Below, piece by piece: positions 1 through 10,734 of a stretch of DNA of 43,407 bases. Origin of the DNA: Reticulitermes lucifugus. Taxonomy: Eukaryota > Arthropoda > Insecta > Blattodea > Rhinotermitidae. The translations under genes were made by a program, and so were the position numbers. The notes beneath the pieces are model-generated. The model was given only the letters and a program-made list of their open reading frames with translations. It was not told where the DNA came from and did no database searches. Position 1 is the first letter of the stretch. Each line of letters opens with the position of its first letter. The stretch lies in the NCBI GenBank assembly GCA_026260175.1, contig JAKCWW010000506.1, forward strand, positions 30,052 to 73,458. The letters are read 5' to 3'.

Positions 1-86
1 CCATGCCCCCGGTGGGATTCGAACCCACGATCCTAGTAAGCGAGCGGCCGAAGACCCAAGCCTAAGACCGCGCGGCCACTGGAATC
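1..86 (-). mobile_element. tRNA-derived SINE (family 1), 5' head, cut by the window start
   Basis: On the minus strand this reads as the tRNA-like head of the same SINE found at 15365-15665 and 43346-43407. A-box-like TGGCCGCGCGG lies at about 68-78, and B-box GGTTCGAATCCC lies at 14-25 (reverse complement). The sequence following the B box (CCGGGGGCATGG) is shared with the other copies. The tRNA part resembles tRNA-Leu-type promoters (GGCCG...GGTCTAAGG), but the resemblance is loose. The body and 3' tail lie outside the window. Confidence 0.85.
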
Positions 87-880
87 GGCTTATTTAATAT
101 TACTTCGCCAAAACTGTACTGAAATATTACTGCATTTGTACCTTTCCTGCAGACCGACGATCAGACGTGGTTTAAAATTGTGATGTCTAAAATTTCGTAT
201 TCTCGCGCATACATTTTGCTCTTCTCTTTACGTAGCAGACTGTGTTTTTGCCAGTACACAGACAAAGTAGTACTGATACTAACGCGATAAGCTTGAAGCT
301 CTATGTGGTAACTGAATGTAAAATTTGGTATGCAGTTCGAATGAGGCCCTGATGCACTGCTTTATGACAAGGAACGTTTCTTCCCTAATTTTTCTGTCAT
401 GATCCTCTATAAGCATGTCTGTTACATAATATTTAATGTATTTCCTGCGTCTCTATTTCTCTCCTCATTTCTCCTCATTTCCCTTATATTCTCTCTTCTT
501 CTCTCTTACCCCATCTCCCGCAGCAGAGTTAAACACAAGGACAAACTTACTCTGGGGTACTCAACAAAACACCCACAGATTAAGTTCCATCTCACCACCA
601 AGCCTTATGCTGACAGCGTGCTCAACAGCTGCAGACCATGCCATAAGCGGCAGTGGAGGGTATTCTTAAGATAGATAACACGTAACCTACTTTCCAGACG
701 CGTGCTATAAAGTTTTGTGTACGTAATTGATAGGTTTATTTATTGTTACAAAGTTAACTGACTATGGACATTACATTTCACAGCCTCATGTAGTTTTTAT
801 CTTGTGTTGCTTTAAAACTTCACTCTATCTTAAAACTTTATACATGCCGATTCTAATGTGATGCATATTTTATACTCTGT

Positions 881-894
881 ACAGTACTTTGTAA
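881..894. repeat. Target-site duplication, left copy, of the 895-1176 SINE
   Basis: ACAGTACTTTGTAA is repeated exactly at 1177-1190 on the far side of the SINE. Confidence 0.9.
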
Positions 895-1176
895 GGGGCA
901 CGCGGTGGCGCAGTTGGTTGAGGCACTGAGCTACAAACCGGAACGTCGCGGGTTCGATTCCCGTTGGTTTCACTAGAATTTTTCATTGACATTCGGTCGA
1001 CTCAGCCTCTAACGGAAATGAGTACCAGGAATCGTTCCTGGGGGGTAAAGGCGGCCGGTGCGTAGGGCTGACAACCTTCCCACCTTCATGTGCCTAGATA
1101 TCTAGGAGCCTCAACCTCCTGGAACCCTAAAGGCCTGTCCAGGCCTGTAATGGGATTGCTTTGCCTTTTATCTTTT
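895..1176 (+). mobile_element. Complete tRNA-derived SINE (family 2) with 14-bp target-site duplication
   Basis: A tRNA-like head carries A box TGGCGCAGTTGG (906-917) and B box GGTTCGATTCC (951-961), which together form an internal RNA polymerase III promoter. A non-tRNA body of about 200 bp follows, ending in a T-rich stretch (TGCCTTTTATCTTTT). The element is bounded by the exact 14-bp direct repeat ACAGTACTTTGTAA at 881-894 and 1177-1190, which is strong proof of LINE-mediated retroposition. The perfect duplication suggests a fairly recent insertion. It has no visible relation to SINE families 1 and 3 apart from the promoter boxes. Confidence 0.92.
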
Positions 1177-4100
1177 ACAGTACTTTGTAAAATGATCCAT
1201 TTCTAGGCGCGTTCATAAAGCAGTAGGCAGTAACGACTACTTGCCTCTTCATGTTTGTCTGACCGTCTAGCCGTCTGGCCGCAAGGAACAACGCGACTGT
1301 CATCAAACGGATTTTCGTGAAATTTCTTATGTGAGATTTTAATTTGTCGACATACTCAGACTGTGGTTAACATCACGCAAAAAAAGAAGATACTTGACAT
1401 GCACTTACGTACATTTATGTGATTGAATTTTTACAGTGGAAACACGCTATGTTCTCTGTGCAGTTCGAAGTGAGGCCTAAGAAAAAGCTGACGATCTGAA
1501 CATCTCGCCCTTTACGAGATAAGTACAGGAAACACAGTACCTCTTTGTTGACGGTGGGTTACAAGAAATACGAGTCTCGGTGTTTATGGGACGTGCAAGA
1601 AATGAGACAGAGCCCTAGAGGCTGGAGAAACAGTTAACGATCTTAACGTAATGTAAAATATTTAACGCGAAAAAAGGAAGAAAGTAGTGTATTCGTTTGG
1701 ACTAAATTTAAAGTATCCATGAATAATGTGGAGAGTAACAGAGCGAGAGCCCCATAAACATTATGCTCTGCGGTCATTGCCTGACTTGTTATAACTGATT
1801 AGTTTCAAACTTAGGCCAGTGTACGCGAAAGTAGGAGTTAATAGTGACTCCTAGAAAATAAAATTAAATTCACTACCTGTCTTTGTCCGTTCCAACTACT
1901 CGCTATTCCGAACTCTTTCTATAGGCCTATATCTTTTTAACTATATTATCGGGTTTGTTTGCCTACCGGCGTACGTCTAGCTAAGTCTCATATAGTTCTC
2001 AATCCATACACTTCTTCATGTGATACATAGAGGTGTCTGTTGCCAGGATAAGAAGCATGGAGCGTTAAAACTTTTCTTTTGCACCATTGTACGTCCTTTA
2101 ATATACGTACAGATTACCTTTTATATAAAGCAAATAACGTCTGCGAGAGTATATGAGAGTTTTAGCAGATGTAAGCCATCTAGTTAGTCGGTTCATTAAA
2201 TGGAAGGCGGCGAAATAAATGGTAACGACGTGATTTAAAATTAGTGTTGCCTTCGGGTTGCTGGGGGTTGCAATAATAACGTGATTAGCAATTATGTGGT
2301 TTTTTTCCTTACGTAGTGCTGGTACTAAAATTGAATTAAAGGAGTTAAACGAGAAGTATGTTTGTGACAAGCATTAGAGAGAAACAATGCGTGAAACATT
2401 TAGATTGAAAACCTCGCAGAAGGAAGGAAGGAAGAAAAGAACAGTCTGCAGATTGTCGATAAATTAGCTAATTTTTAGACTATTTGTACGTGTTCGTACG
2501 TTTGGGATGAATGTGTGTTCTCAGTCAGTTTCTATTCTTGACCTTTTTATGTCTGCATTAACCGTTGTAAGACGCCTAGCCACAAACCCCTCAGTAAGGT
2601 AAATTCCAAATTAGTTCATATTTTTAACAGTAAGCCACTCTATTGAGGAGATTGTTTTATCAGGCACTTCTTTTGTAATTTAATGCGTAAAAGTGATATA
2701 AAATTGTTTTATTATGTTACTCATACCGAAATTAAAAATTATTCTTGCAGGGTATTGGCAATTTATGGGTGATTAATGAATTGGAAAGAATTATTATGTG
2801 CCTAGAAGGACTGAGGACAACCACGAAACACTTTAGCCAGGATATCCGGTATTCGCACATCACACCTGCTGGTTAATGCTTGAACCAACTTGCTTGGTGA
2901 CTTCATATAAATATACCGAAGATATGTCATTAGGCAGGGGGTGGATTATCGAGATCAGATTTAGATTCCTAACAGGCGAATGAGATTCCTCTCCCTCCAG
3001 AGTATCGATACCGTCTCTGGAGGCCTCACAGTCTCCTCTGATGGGTAAAGAGGGCCGTTGCCATAGGGTTAAAGCGGGCAGACACTGAAGTTGATTACTC
3101 ACCTATATCTTGTACCGGGGTTAAGAATGCCTGGCGCTTTACTTCCACTACCTTATTTGCCTTCAAGGCATGTTGCTAAATGAAGCACGGGGATGGTTTC
3201 ACCTTTTCCGTGACGAGGGTTGAAGATAGGCGAGACATATAAATTTTTGTCTTTTGTTTAATGAATAATATTATCATATACAGGCTTCATATTTTCTTTT
3301 TGACCTTGCGTAGTCATGGAGGAGGCCAGGTTGAACAAGATACTGATATGTTGTCATTCAGTGACCGCGTTAAGTATGCTGGACACGACATTCACATGTT
3401 ATTTGTCAAGCGCTCTGATGTTAAGAAGGCTGAAGTTGTAAAGGATGATGGTAAAGAACTTGTTTTTCGGTGACTCGTTATGCTTTCACTGGCTGTACAA
3501 GACACCCTCATATTATTTGTCTTCTCAGTGCGACGGTGTCAGCAAGGACTGACTATCTAGTCAGGTTAACGCTTTCTTTTTATTCTTCACTGGCATCGCA
3601 GCTCCATGTAAGGTAGACAAAACATTGGTGTAGACCAATTTTTTATCTTGTTTCTGAGATCTTGGCCCTGTGTAGGCACGTTAAACACTGAAGAGACACT
3701 GATATATTTTGGTACTGCCAGTGTGCGACCAGCCTTTTTTCGGAACGCAATAGACGGGACCTAGACTAGACGCCGATGTATTTGCATCTCAATGCGACTT
3801 TGGCCTTTCGGTTGATCGCCAAGGAGAAGCACCGACAACACTGAAACCCTTTCCACCCTCTTCAACCTGCCTTATGTCTTCTGCGCTTTCGTATCGCGGT
3901 GTGACCACCTGAGAGTCTACTAGCCGCAATTGTCCCACACAAAGTTAAGAGAATACCTGGGTCTTGAAATTCGTAGTTTCTTTTTTTGATAACGAAAATA
4001 CTGCATGCCATGTCATGGCCTTCTAATCCTCATTGTAGACTTGCAAATTCAATTTTACAGTTGACGCGATTCTAGGATACTGTAGCCGTGGCTATAGCAA

Positions 4101-4775
4101 TTGAAGCTAGAGGCGATTCCCCTTTGTTGCCACATCTCCACTGTGAAACGTACATTCAAAAATCTCTCCCACCTGCTTTTTCATCCTATTATTTTTCCAC
4201 CCCGTAACGAATGGAACGAACGAAGCAGAAAGGACGACTAACGTTGTCACTTGACGGACAGAGGAGCATGGGTCTCTCTTCCTAGGTGCCACGTCTGGCA
4301 ACTTTGCAATTTACCACAAACTTCAATTCCTGTGGCCGCAGCTATAGATTAAAAAACTGAAATTTCAACTGTAAATTGTTGCCGTTATAAACACTAGTTT
4401 TGCGCAAAGTATTTCTTTTATTGGGACGCACTCTTATGCATATATATATATATTGTTTCACTGAATCTGCAAACTATAATACTGTTAACCTGGAAATACA
4501 GCTATTTGTTCTTCTGAAATACTAAAATACTAAACATCCCCAAAACACTGAATATTTAATTAAGCACAGCAGGTATTAGTATTAGTATTAATATTGCTCT
4601 TTGATATGTGTGGTTTAACTATCGTAGCAATTCTACCTTTTTGTGTTTGTATCTGCAATAAATAAACATCAGTTAAAATAAGGCAGCATCTCCATGAAAG
4701 AATTTTCTGTTAGTTAATTGTTAAGTGTAATTTTAAATAAGTCAGCTTTCCTACATTCTGAAAAAAAAATCTTAC

Positions 4776-4890
4776 CAAGGGCCAAGTTTGACTCTTGAAG
4801 ATAGGACCAATAGGCTGTCCCGAAACGTCGGTAACTAACTACCAATCAACGCTGCGTAACATCCCAGAAGAGCGAAGACCTCAGACAGAG
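4776..4890 (+). mobile_element. Penelope-like terminal-repeat fragment with degenerate hammerhead (family B)
   Basis: A hammerhead-like core TTGAAGA (4795-4801, first C changed to T) is followed by stem II GGAC (4804-4807) with GTCC (4817-4820), then GAAA (4822-4825), CG and UC (4828-4829). Sequence from the GAAA to about 4889 (GGTAACTAACTACCAATC and on) is repeated with few differences at about 34487-34552, so this is a dispersed repeat and not a chance motif. Assignment to a Penelope-like element rests on the hammerhead alone; no reverse transcriptase is present. Confidence 0.55.
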
Positions 4891-7800
4891 CAAAGTTCAC
4901 AATGAGAGTTTCATGTACGAAAAGAAAGAAGTTTTCTAATCTTATCCTTTTAAGACCGAGTAGTCTGTATATATATGTCATCTGCTGTCACGTGTAAAAA
5001 CTCTGTGCTTTGTGTTGTATTTTGCTCGTATTCCTGACTTAAGATTTGTCATCTGCTGCTCTTCGTAACTTCATTTCTGCCGTTTGTCTTCTACGTTTTT
5101 TTATAATCTATAGCCGACTCCTTAAAGAAGAAGTTGTTAGTAGTTCGACTGGCTAAATATTTGCCCGCATTTTATCGAATCCGAAAATCGTTTGCCATTT
5201 TCAAAAGAACATGCCACTGAGCCCTGTATTGAACCAGCTGAGTAATGTTCACAGCCACACAATCAATTTCTTTAAGATGCATTTAATAATATCTTCTCAT
5301 CAATGCGTAAGTCCCCCAAGTCTCCCAAGTAAGTCTTCGGTTGAGAGTTTACGACCAAAAATGTTCTATGCATTTCTTACCTTTTTCGTATGTGGTACAT
5401 GCTCCGCCCTTCCAACCGTCTTGATTTTATTACCCCATTAATAGTGAATGAAGGGTGCAAGTATTATGAACAGCTTATAATTGTACAACCAGGCTCTTAT
5501 ACTCCGGCTGCTTCGAGTCTTTGCTCTTTGGTTACAACGGCCATACAGTGAATATAACCTTTCACATTCATGTGTTACCGAGGTCTGTATTGATTTGCCT
5601 ACACTTCTACACGCCTTCTTGGCGAAGTTTATTAGATACAGAGTCTGCTTTACTCTTCTTCCAACACCTTGGATTGGAGTTCTATGCCCCCCGAAATTCC
5701 ATCACCGTAATACAATTCCAAATAAGGAATTCTTAGCATAAGTTTTGCGTACTGTGAGACTAGTATGATCAAGGTTGAATTTTACCCACCTCTGTTATAA
5801 GTTCTAGGAGGAATCTCCTTCACAGGCAACCGATTTTATTCATTAGGAGTTTCCTCCTTCTACCTTGCAGTCATAGAAGGAACGTTTTGTGATAAATGAT
5901 TTTGCTGCTAAGATATTAGCAAGCTTGAAGGAAGTACGTGAACTATATAACTGAGATACAAAAGGGGAATCCCATAATACCTGCTGAACGTGTGGAATCG
6001 CACCAACTGCATTGCTATTCACGCGCTCTGGTAGAAGTCTCTTCAAATTAAATCCAATGCAGATAAATTTCCCAACTTCTGAATACACTGCTTGGATCGG
6101 TTTTTACTCTATAAGAAAAAGAACTGCAGAGAGACTTGGTTGTCTTTACTGCCTTCATGCATCTTTAAAGGCCATAAAACTTAAAATTTAGAAAATTAAC
6201 TTTGTTTCATCTAGCTTTTTTTTTACTTTTCCGGTAACAGAAATTGTCATTGGACGGTGAATTGTCAGGACGTGAGTGCAAAGCTCTCAACAACAAAAAA
6301 AGGCAGTTACGTTCTTGCGAGATTTGTGGTTCACACAGCCATGCTAACGAAGAACCCTGTCCTATGTGATACAACTGCCGATGACGTACAACTCTTTTTC
6401 GTATGCAAATATAGCGCACGTGCCTATGAACGCCATCCCTTGTATGTAGGTACCAACGCTTCGGAAGACGTTTGTGCCCTCTTCTTCAGGATACTGGAAG
6501 GAAAGTTGACCGTGTCAATGTTTCCGAGGAGTTTCTGCGTCCATCTTTACAGTAGTCCAAAAAGTGATGGAATGCCCTGAAGAGGGAGACAGCAAGCTCC
6601 TACGAAACATTTGTACCTATGTGCCAATCCACACGGTGCCATATCCCGTTAAAAAGCTGGGATATTCAGTTACGTGATTTGCACGAAAAGAAGCTGAATG
6701 CCGGACACTGTATGCTGGTACCGTACATAGTTGACCTGTTATGTCGTGACCCACGCCACACACATGTAGGAGTGCGACATACGCTGTTGGTAACCTAATT
6801 ATCTTAAACAGTAAAACAGTAAATGTCCTAAACTTAAATTTGCTTTTTGTAACACAAAATACCCCACTATTGGCAACAGTGGTATTGATATTACCTTTCA
6901 TAATCACCCAAACATTATTCGTTGTGAAGTATATACCACCAATTAGTAATGCATGCCTCACACCCAGGAATATCGGTACGTTGTTCTCCTGTATGTACGG
7001 TTTGACTTTTGGTTGCCTTGTATCACAAAATTTGTAGTACTGTATATCCCGCTGCCAGAACAATTTGTGCGTGACTGCCTTGCACTATAATTCGGGGTAC
7101 AGCACACCTCTTGCAACGGACAGTGCGGTACTCTGTGCCCCAGTATTCAGAACAATTTCTACGCCGTTGCACTTACAACAGTATGACCTGGGTTCAGTAC
7201 ACTTTATGGGACCCGGTTGTTCATAATAATTGGTCCTTCCCTAGCAAACAAAACATTTTACTTGGAGATGTGTTATATCTTATCTCAATGCTAAGAATAT
7301 TTCAGTACGGCTTTTCGTACATAAACAGCGTTTCTTTACTTGGGTACACTTTATAGTATATAACACAGTTTGCCGTAATTTATACCCCTTTACTCACAAA
7401 AATTGTTACGTTTTCCCCTTGTATATACAGATACGTGTCTTTTTTGTGGGGTATGGTACACCACTGTCTTACTTAACACCATGTTTGATCTAACCAGCCT
7501 TAATGTCGGAGTCAGTTTAGGACATTTCTGGGCCAAGTGGACATTTGGAAGACCTATCTACTTACAGTGCAGATAAAGCGTACATAACACTATTTTTATG
7601 CAAAATCTGAAGTAAACCCAGCCTTTTCAGGGCCCCCGAACGGTGGGACTCCGTGTAGCGGCTTAGAGTGCAATAGCTTTAAACCGACCCTGTTCAGCAT
7701 CAATATAATCTTGAGGAATAGGGCACTTGCCAGATCAATATGACATCTAGGAAACAGAACGGCAACGCGTTTAACATCCAGTTGCCCATCATGTAACGTT

Positions 7801-8144
7801 TTGGCCCTTTACTTTCTTATCAATTCTTTTTAAGTGCTTGTTCTTGCTTTCCTTTATTGTGTATCTTAAAATGCATGTTGGTAACCGGCTGTTGTGGATT
7901 ACAAATCCAATTTATTAAAATGGATGCCAGAACTTCTTAGCCACCTTGTAGCGTATACGGGCGTTTACAAATGTTACCATTTTTTAATATCGTGAGTTCA
8001 TACATCATATTGGAATTTGGTGGGTCACTGGTTACCCATCTTTGTCTCATGATGTGTCTACATTTTCTGAAATAATTTTCTAGTATGTAAAATAAAGTTT
8101 CTAAAAATACTTAAAGTAATAAGTAAGGTGGTCACTTGTTATAG

Positions 8145-8296
8145 TCATGCCACTGGACGTGAGAATACTGGGAGCCAGCCAGCCTCTTTCTGCGGGAAGA
8201 AGGTACGACCTGCTGTGCCAGTCGTCGGGCTCCAGACCGTATGCCAGCATCACGTGGAAACTTGACGGGCAGCGACTGGAGAAAACCAGGGAGACG
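8145..8296 (+). CDS. Sidestep-like receptor, internal exon encoding the N-terminal half of an Ig domain
   Basis: This internal exon is read in the frame of the ATG at 8147 and encodes about 50 residues starting MPLDVRILGASQPLSAGRRY. It continues with the B-strand cysteine (LLCQSSGSRP) and the C-strand tryptophan (SITWKLDG), and ends LEKTRET. From memory of the family, this closely resembles the third Ig domain of insect Sidestep (Side) proteins: neuronal or muscle-surface adhesion molecules that bind Beaten-path proteins and guide motor axons. The donor ACG/GTAAGT at 8296/8297 is near-perfect and leaves phase 0. The likely acceptor is TTATAG at 8139-8144, giving two bases (TC) that complete a phase-1 codon; its pyrimidine tract is weak, so this boundary is less sure than the donor. 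ATG 8147 is therefore an internal Met, not a start. The partner exon is 31595-31739. Which Side paralogue it is cannot be decided from one domain. Confidence 0.9.
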
Positions 8297-8806
8297 GTAA
8301 GTGGAACTGAAGAATCTTGTTCACAGTGGCCAGGGCATTACTTGCGTCTAGTGGTAGGCCTAAGCCCCACCACACAGCGAGACGAAGGACATAACAAAGG
8401 AGTTGCGAAATTACAAAACGCCATGTATTGCACCTTACACTGTCTTAATGCCGAGTGGAATGGCGCTATGTTCCTGTACACAAACCTACTGTGTTCCAAA
8501 CTAATTGTACTATCGATATCAGATCACATGCTGCCATTAAAACTTGTTTCCTTGTTCTGTGATAAATATGCGTATGTCTAAAACTGTTTCTTGTGAAGTT
8601 TTAGGTTTTAATTATGCGTGTATTTTATACCATGTGTAATTTTAATTGATCAGCCTTTTTTGGCCAGACTTTAACAAGTTTTCGTATGAACTTTGTGTAA
8701 AGTACTGATTTCATTGTACCTACAACAATCAAATTTGAATTCGCTAGACAAATATTGTAGATTGTTACTGGTTAGTTTATTTTACCTTCAGTTAATTTAA
8801 TTAGTT

Positions 8807-8941
8807 TTTTTTTTTTGCGTGGTGAAGGGCCCCGCAGCAGATGCTACGGACGCACCGCAGCATTAAGGCTTCTTGTGCAACCCCTGTGATGAAGATGAGC
8901 AGTTTGTTTACCAAGTTTTACAATTAATGGAGCACCAGTGG
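8807..8941 (-). mobile_element. 5'-truncated SINE (family 3) with target-site duplication
   Basis: On the minus strand this is the 3' part of the SINE at 26071-26351. Shared blocks include GGGCCCCGCAGCAGATGCTA (8828 onwards on the + strand), ACGGACGCACCGCAG and CTTGTGCAACC. The T run at 8807-8816 is the poly-A tail in antisense. An exact AATTTAATTAGTT direct repeat flanks it at 8794-8806 and 8942-8954. The tRNA head with its A and B boxes is absent, and because the duplication abuts the truncation point, the copy was already short when it inserted. Confidence 0.85.
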
Positions 8942-9245
8942 AATTTAATTAGTTAGTTATTAGGTATTTTCTTTATTCTTTGTTTGTTGATTTGGTTACA
9001 CACAAAACTACATAGCTTTTAAGCTTTGTCCCTCGTCAGTTTTTCCAAAAATCACAAAAATTTACAACAGGGAATGCAGCTTTTCGAAACTTGATCAGTT
9101 TTTTGTGTTTTTGGAAGGCGCCTGTTCATTTCATCCCTTTATACCGAGCTATCACGGAATCTCTGGTCGCTCTGTGTGTATTCAGCTAGCAACTTGTGCC
9201 ACTAAGATTAGGTTTAGTCTGAGTTGATATCTATCCACATTTTAA

Positions 9246-9290
9246 CTTGAGAATGGAAACAGATCAATTTTCCGAAACGCTGTGTTTGTG
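9246..9290 (+). other. Weak hammerhead-like relic
   Basis: A TTGAGA core relic is followed by GGAAA, a loop, TTTCC and GAAAC with correct spacing. The core is too degenerate to call a ribozyme; it is listed because it fits the window-wide pattern. Confidence 0.25.
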
Positions 9291-10466
9291 TTTTGTATTT
9301 TAGGAGCACTTGCATATAGATAAGCTTAAGGGCTTATTATTCCACGTAATATGCCATTGTCAGAACCCCGTAGTTGTTATGTAGTTACTTTGTTATTTGG
9401 TCAGTTATCATCGTGTGCAAGTTTTCACTGAGAACAGTAAATTGCAAGGTTAAGGTGGCTGTATTTACTTTGCGCCAGAGGTTTCCAGCAGCTGTAAAGA
9501 TGTAAGGATAAGCTAGGACTTTCTGTCTCTCGACCTCACTCTCCGACACGAAAACTCAAATGAGATTGTGTGCTGATGAAGCTAGGAGACAAGCCATGGC
9601 CGCAGAGATTAAACGTGTGCGTGGCCGCTCTGGTGTGGGGTCTGTGGTCATCTGGTCCTTGGGGCAAGTGTTTTTAGTGTGGTTACACGCCGTACTTTTT
9701 CTGGCAAGTACTTTACAGACAACAGGCTTGAGAACATAACGTCGTAGAGGGCGTCACCACATCTCTTTGCTGCAGAGTAACCAACCAGTCAACCTACAAA
9801 CTTTACGTCGTCGTCCCCCCCTTCTTCGTAGACCAAAATTCTGGCATAGAGAGTTAACATTCATGCTTCTTACTTTGGAGGTGTCTGGTTCTAAACAAGT
9901 TCCAGGGACCTTAGACCCTGTCTCGGGGTTTTGATATGTTTCTCAATCTTTCTTAAAATATTACTATTACCTTAAAGTAGGCCACGATTACCTCATTAAA
10001 CACTTTTCCCAATTCACTATAGTAATTTAATTATTCGGCGTTATAAATCGTATAATAATGACAATACGTCGTAAATAACGGAAAAAGAGTATTACGTGCA
10101 CGCCACGAGTTGCCGCGGATAGTATATAGGCGGGACGGGGGGCTAAATATGCGCATGTGCAATACGCTGGTACTGAACACTTCCTTTCTCACGTAGTCCC
10201 ACCTCAAGTCTTGCACGTGTTGTGTCTGTGCTAACTACAGTTCTGTGTTAGAAGTTTTACTTTTCATTACGCAAGTACATTTCTTTCAATGCAAGTAATT
10301 GTGAAGGAAGCACAAAGAAGCCTTCCATTGTAGTGTAGGTAAGTAGACTGATGTTTTCGGGATAAAGCGTAGCGTAAAGTTCCTTCCACCCCACCAAACA
10401 AGCTCTGGTGACTTCTGCTGGTTTGCGCATAATACTATAAAACGTAGCTTATACCGTGACAGGTTA

Positions 10467-10734
10467 TACAGGGTCATCGAAAACGATGGCCCTAGTTTCG
10501 TGACGTAATAACTTTTATGAGAAGTCAGATACAGAAGTAGGATTTGCTGTAACATGTTCATCAACGCATAAAGTCTTCCTAAAGACGCACGCGCCGATCT
10601 TTCTCAAGACCTTGTGACGTACATGTGGAAACTTAGTTGTTGAACACGTTACAGCAAGTACCATCTCCACAGCTCTCTTCTCATAAAAGTTACTACGTAC
10701 CGAAGCTAGGTCAACCATTTTCGATGATCCTGTA
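10467..10734. mobile_element. Small TIR transposon (MITE-like), about 57-bp inverted repeats, TA-flanked
   Basis: The left arm 10467-10524 (TACAGGGTCATCGAAAACGA and on) is an imperfect reverse complement of the right arm 10677-10734 (ending TTTCGATGATCCTGTA). Both ends read TA-CAGG...CCTG-TA, consistent with a TA target site as used by Tc1/mariner-type elements. The roughly 150-bp interior carries a minus-strand open frame running through the arms, but I recognise no transposase, so it is probably non-autonomous. Superfamily is an inference from the TA only. Confidence 0.7.

Larger units (their letters stand above)
1..8144 (+). other. Probable intron (or 5' region) upstream of the Sidestep-like exon
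   Basis: No Ig-like or other recognisable coding segment is visible on either strand. The first recognised exon starts in phase 1, so coding sequence must exist further upstream. Contents: a SINE head at 1-86 (-), a complete SINE at 895-1176, and a hammerhead-like repeat at 4795-4885. A short TA run lies near 4438-4453. I see nothing identifiable in 90-880, 1195-4750 and 4890-8140 beyond short chance ORFs; the longest, on the minus strand at 6617-7063, is treated as a finding. Confidence 0.6.

Noticed and set aside
1-86. Functional tRNA gene at the window edge
   Set aside because: The promoter boxes are tRNA-like, but no acceptor-stem pairing is seen and the same sequence recurs as a SINE head with a non-tRNA body.
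399-674. Two overlapping Ser/Leu/Pro-rich ORFs
   Set aside because: They arise from a pyrimidine-rich tract; no motif and no supporting signals.
3261-3473. 70-codon plus-strand ORF with charged, protein-like C-terminal part
   Set aside because: The composition looks plausible (KRSDVKKAEVVKDDGKEL), but I recognise no family, no splice context and no continuation; it may be a relic.
6257-6580. 107-codon plus-strand ORF
   Set aside because: No recognisable domain and no flanking gene structure; consistent with chance.
8297-8581. Open reading frame continuing past the first exon
   Set aside because: The sequence after the GTAAGT donor loses Ig character, and the true continuation is found in the 31595-31739 exon. 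This is intron read-through.
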